From positions 1 through 5,876 of the forward strand of contig PKYX01000252.1 of NCBI GenBank assembly GCA_003132825.1: 5,876 nt of DNA, read 5' to 3'. Position 1 is the first letter of the stretch; each line of letters starts with the position of its first letter. Positions 5,668 to 5,876 of this stretch are shown one piece after another. A program made the translations under genes and the position numbers. This stretch comes from Acidobacteriaceae bacterium (lineage in GTDB: Bacteria; Acidobacteriota; Terriglobia; Terriglobales; Acidobacteriaceae). The notes beneath the pieces were generated by a model. That model made no database searches, was not told where the DNA came from, and saw nothing but the letters and a program-made list of their open reading frames with translations.

Positions 5668-5757
5668 ATGGGACGTCCGGATTCCGAGCGTTTCAGTTCT
5701 CGGGCAGGCGCGCTTGTCGGGTGCGGGCCAAGACATCTGCGCAATTCCGGCGATTGA
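5668..5757 (+). CDS. Possible 29-aa small ORF with strong Shine-Dalgarno
   Basis: ATG 5668 follows AAAAGGAG with seven-base spacing, the best ribosome-binding site in this part of the window. The frame encodes 29 residues (MGRPDSERFSS..., ending HLRNSGD) and stops at TGA 5755-5757. It is Arg/Gly/Ser-rich, has no membrane segment and matches no family I know. It may be a leader peptide, a small protein, or the start of a longer gene lost to mutation. The downstream frames do not join into a recognisable protein. Confidence 0.22.
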   Translation: MGRPDSERFSSRAGALVGCGPRHLRNSGD

Positions 5758-5876
5758 TTGTGCGGGTGGATTGGCTGTTGTAGACTGCGCGTGCCTCAGA
5801 CCTACGGCCGGTCATCGCGTTGAGATGGCTGCGCGGTTGCGATTCGGGTATCGGGCCCACGCGGACCGACATCCAA
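5758..5876. other. Terminal stretch without a recognisable gene
   Basis: One plus frame stays open from 5784 to the window edge, reading TARASDLRPVIALRWLRG and onward, and a 59-aa minus-strand frame spans 5872-5693. Neither resembles a known family nor has a clear ribosome-binding site. A gene entering from the right cannot be excluded, but none can be supported here. Confidence 0.4.

Noticed and set aside
5693..5872. 59-aa minus-strand ORF at the right edge
   Set aside because: No ribosome-binding site is visible, no family resemblance is seen, and it overlaps the candidate 29-aa ORF antisense.
5784..5876. Open plus-strand frame with DLRPVIA, faintly like a serine-recombinase linker
   Set aside because: Only a few residues resemble the pattern and the following residues do not continue it, so a recombinase remnant cannot be supported.

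Overview
The window looks like a bacterial chromosome segment, moderately GC-rich by eye, from a free-living environmental organism. The gene families present (MFS, DUF1566/Lcl-type, protoglobin, NIPSNAP, ArsR, VOC) are spread over several phyla, so I do not assign a taxon. There are no rRNA, tRNA, CRISPR or recognisable transposase sequences.

Layout. Positions 1-144 hold the C-terminal end of an unidentified plus-strand gene. After about 250 bp that contain an 18-bp palindrome (184-201) comes an MFS transporter (395-1606, +), of the anion-symporter type judging by its motifs. Convergent with it, only 16 bp away, is a secreted protein with two DUF1566 (Lcl C-terminal-like) repeats (3073 to 1623, -). 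Its frame is broken by one missing base near 2710. The second copy of the repeat inside the same gene shows where the base is lost. A 259-bp gap follows. Next is a two-gene minus-strand operon, NIPSNAP (4240 to 3911) then protoglobin (3914 to 3333), overlapping at ATGA. Divergent from it across 96 bp is an ArsR-family regulator (4337-5032, +), interrupted by one in-frame amber codon at 4709-4711. Downstream, after about 190 bp with a perfect 10-bp tandem repeat, is a VOC/glyoxalase-fold protein (5227-5607, +). The last 269 bp contain a possible 29-aa ORF with a strong Shine-Dalgarno that could be masked by an inverted repeat. Nothing else there is recognisable.

How the genes may work together. 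The most coherent unit is ArsR | NIPSNAP-protoglobin. A repressor-type regulator faces an operon that pairs a heme gas-binding globin with a small alpha/beta-barrel-fold protein. I infer a gas-, heme- or redox-responsive module, with the VOC protein as a possible further member. The protoglobin keeps its proximal His and distal Trp but carries Arg where family members I recall have Tyr at B10. Two neighbouring genes carry single-base-scale lesions (frameshift, nonsense), so either the locus is decaying or the sequence has local errors. Both lesions are easy to test by resequencing.
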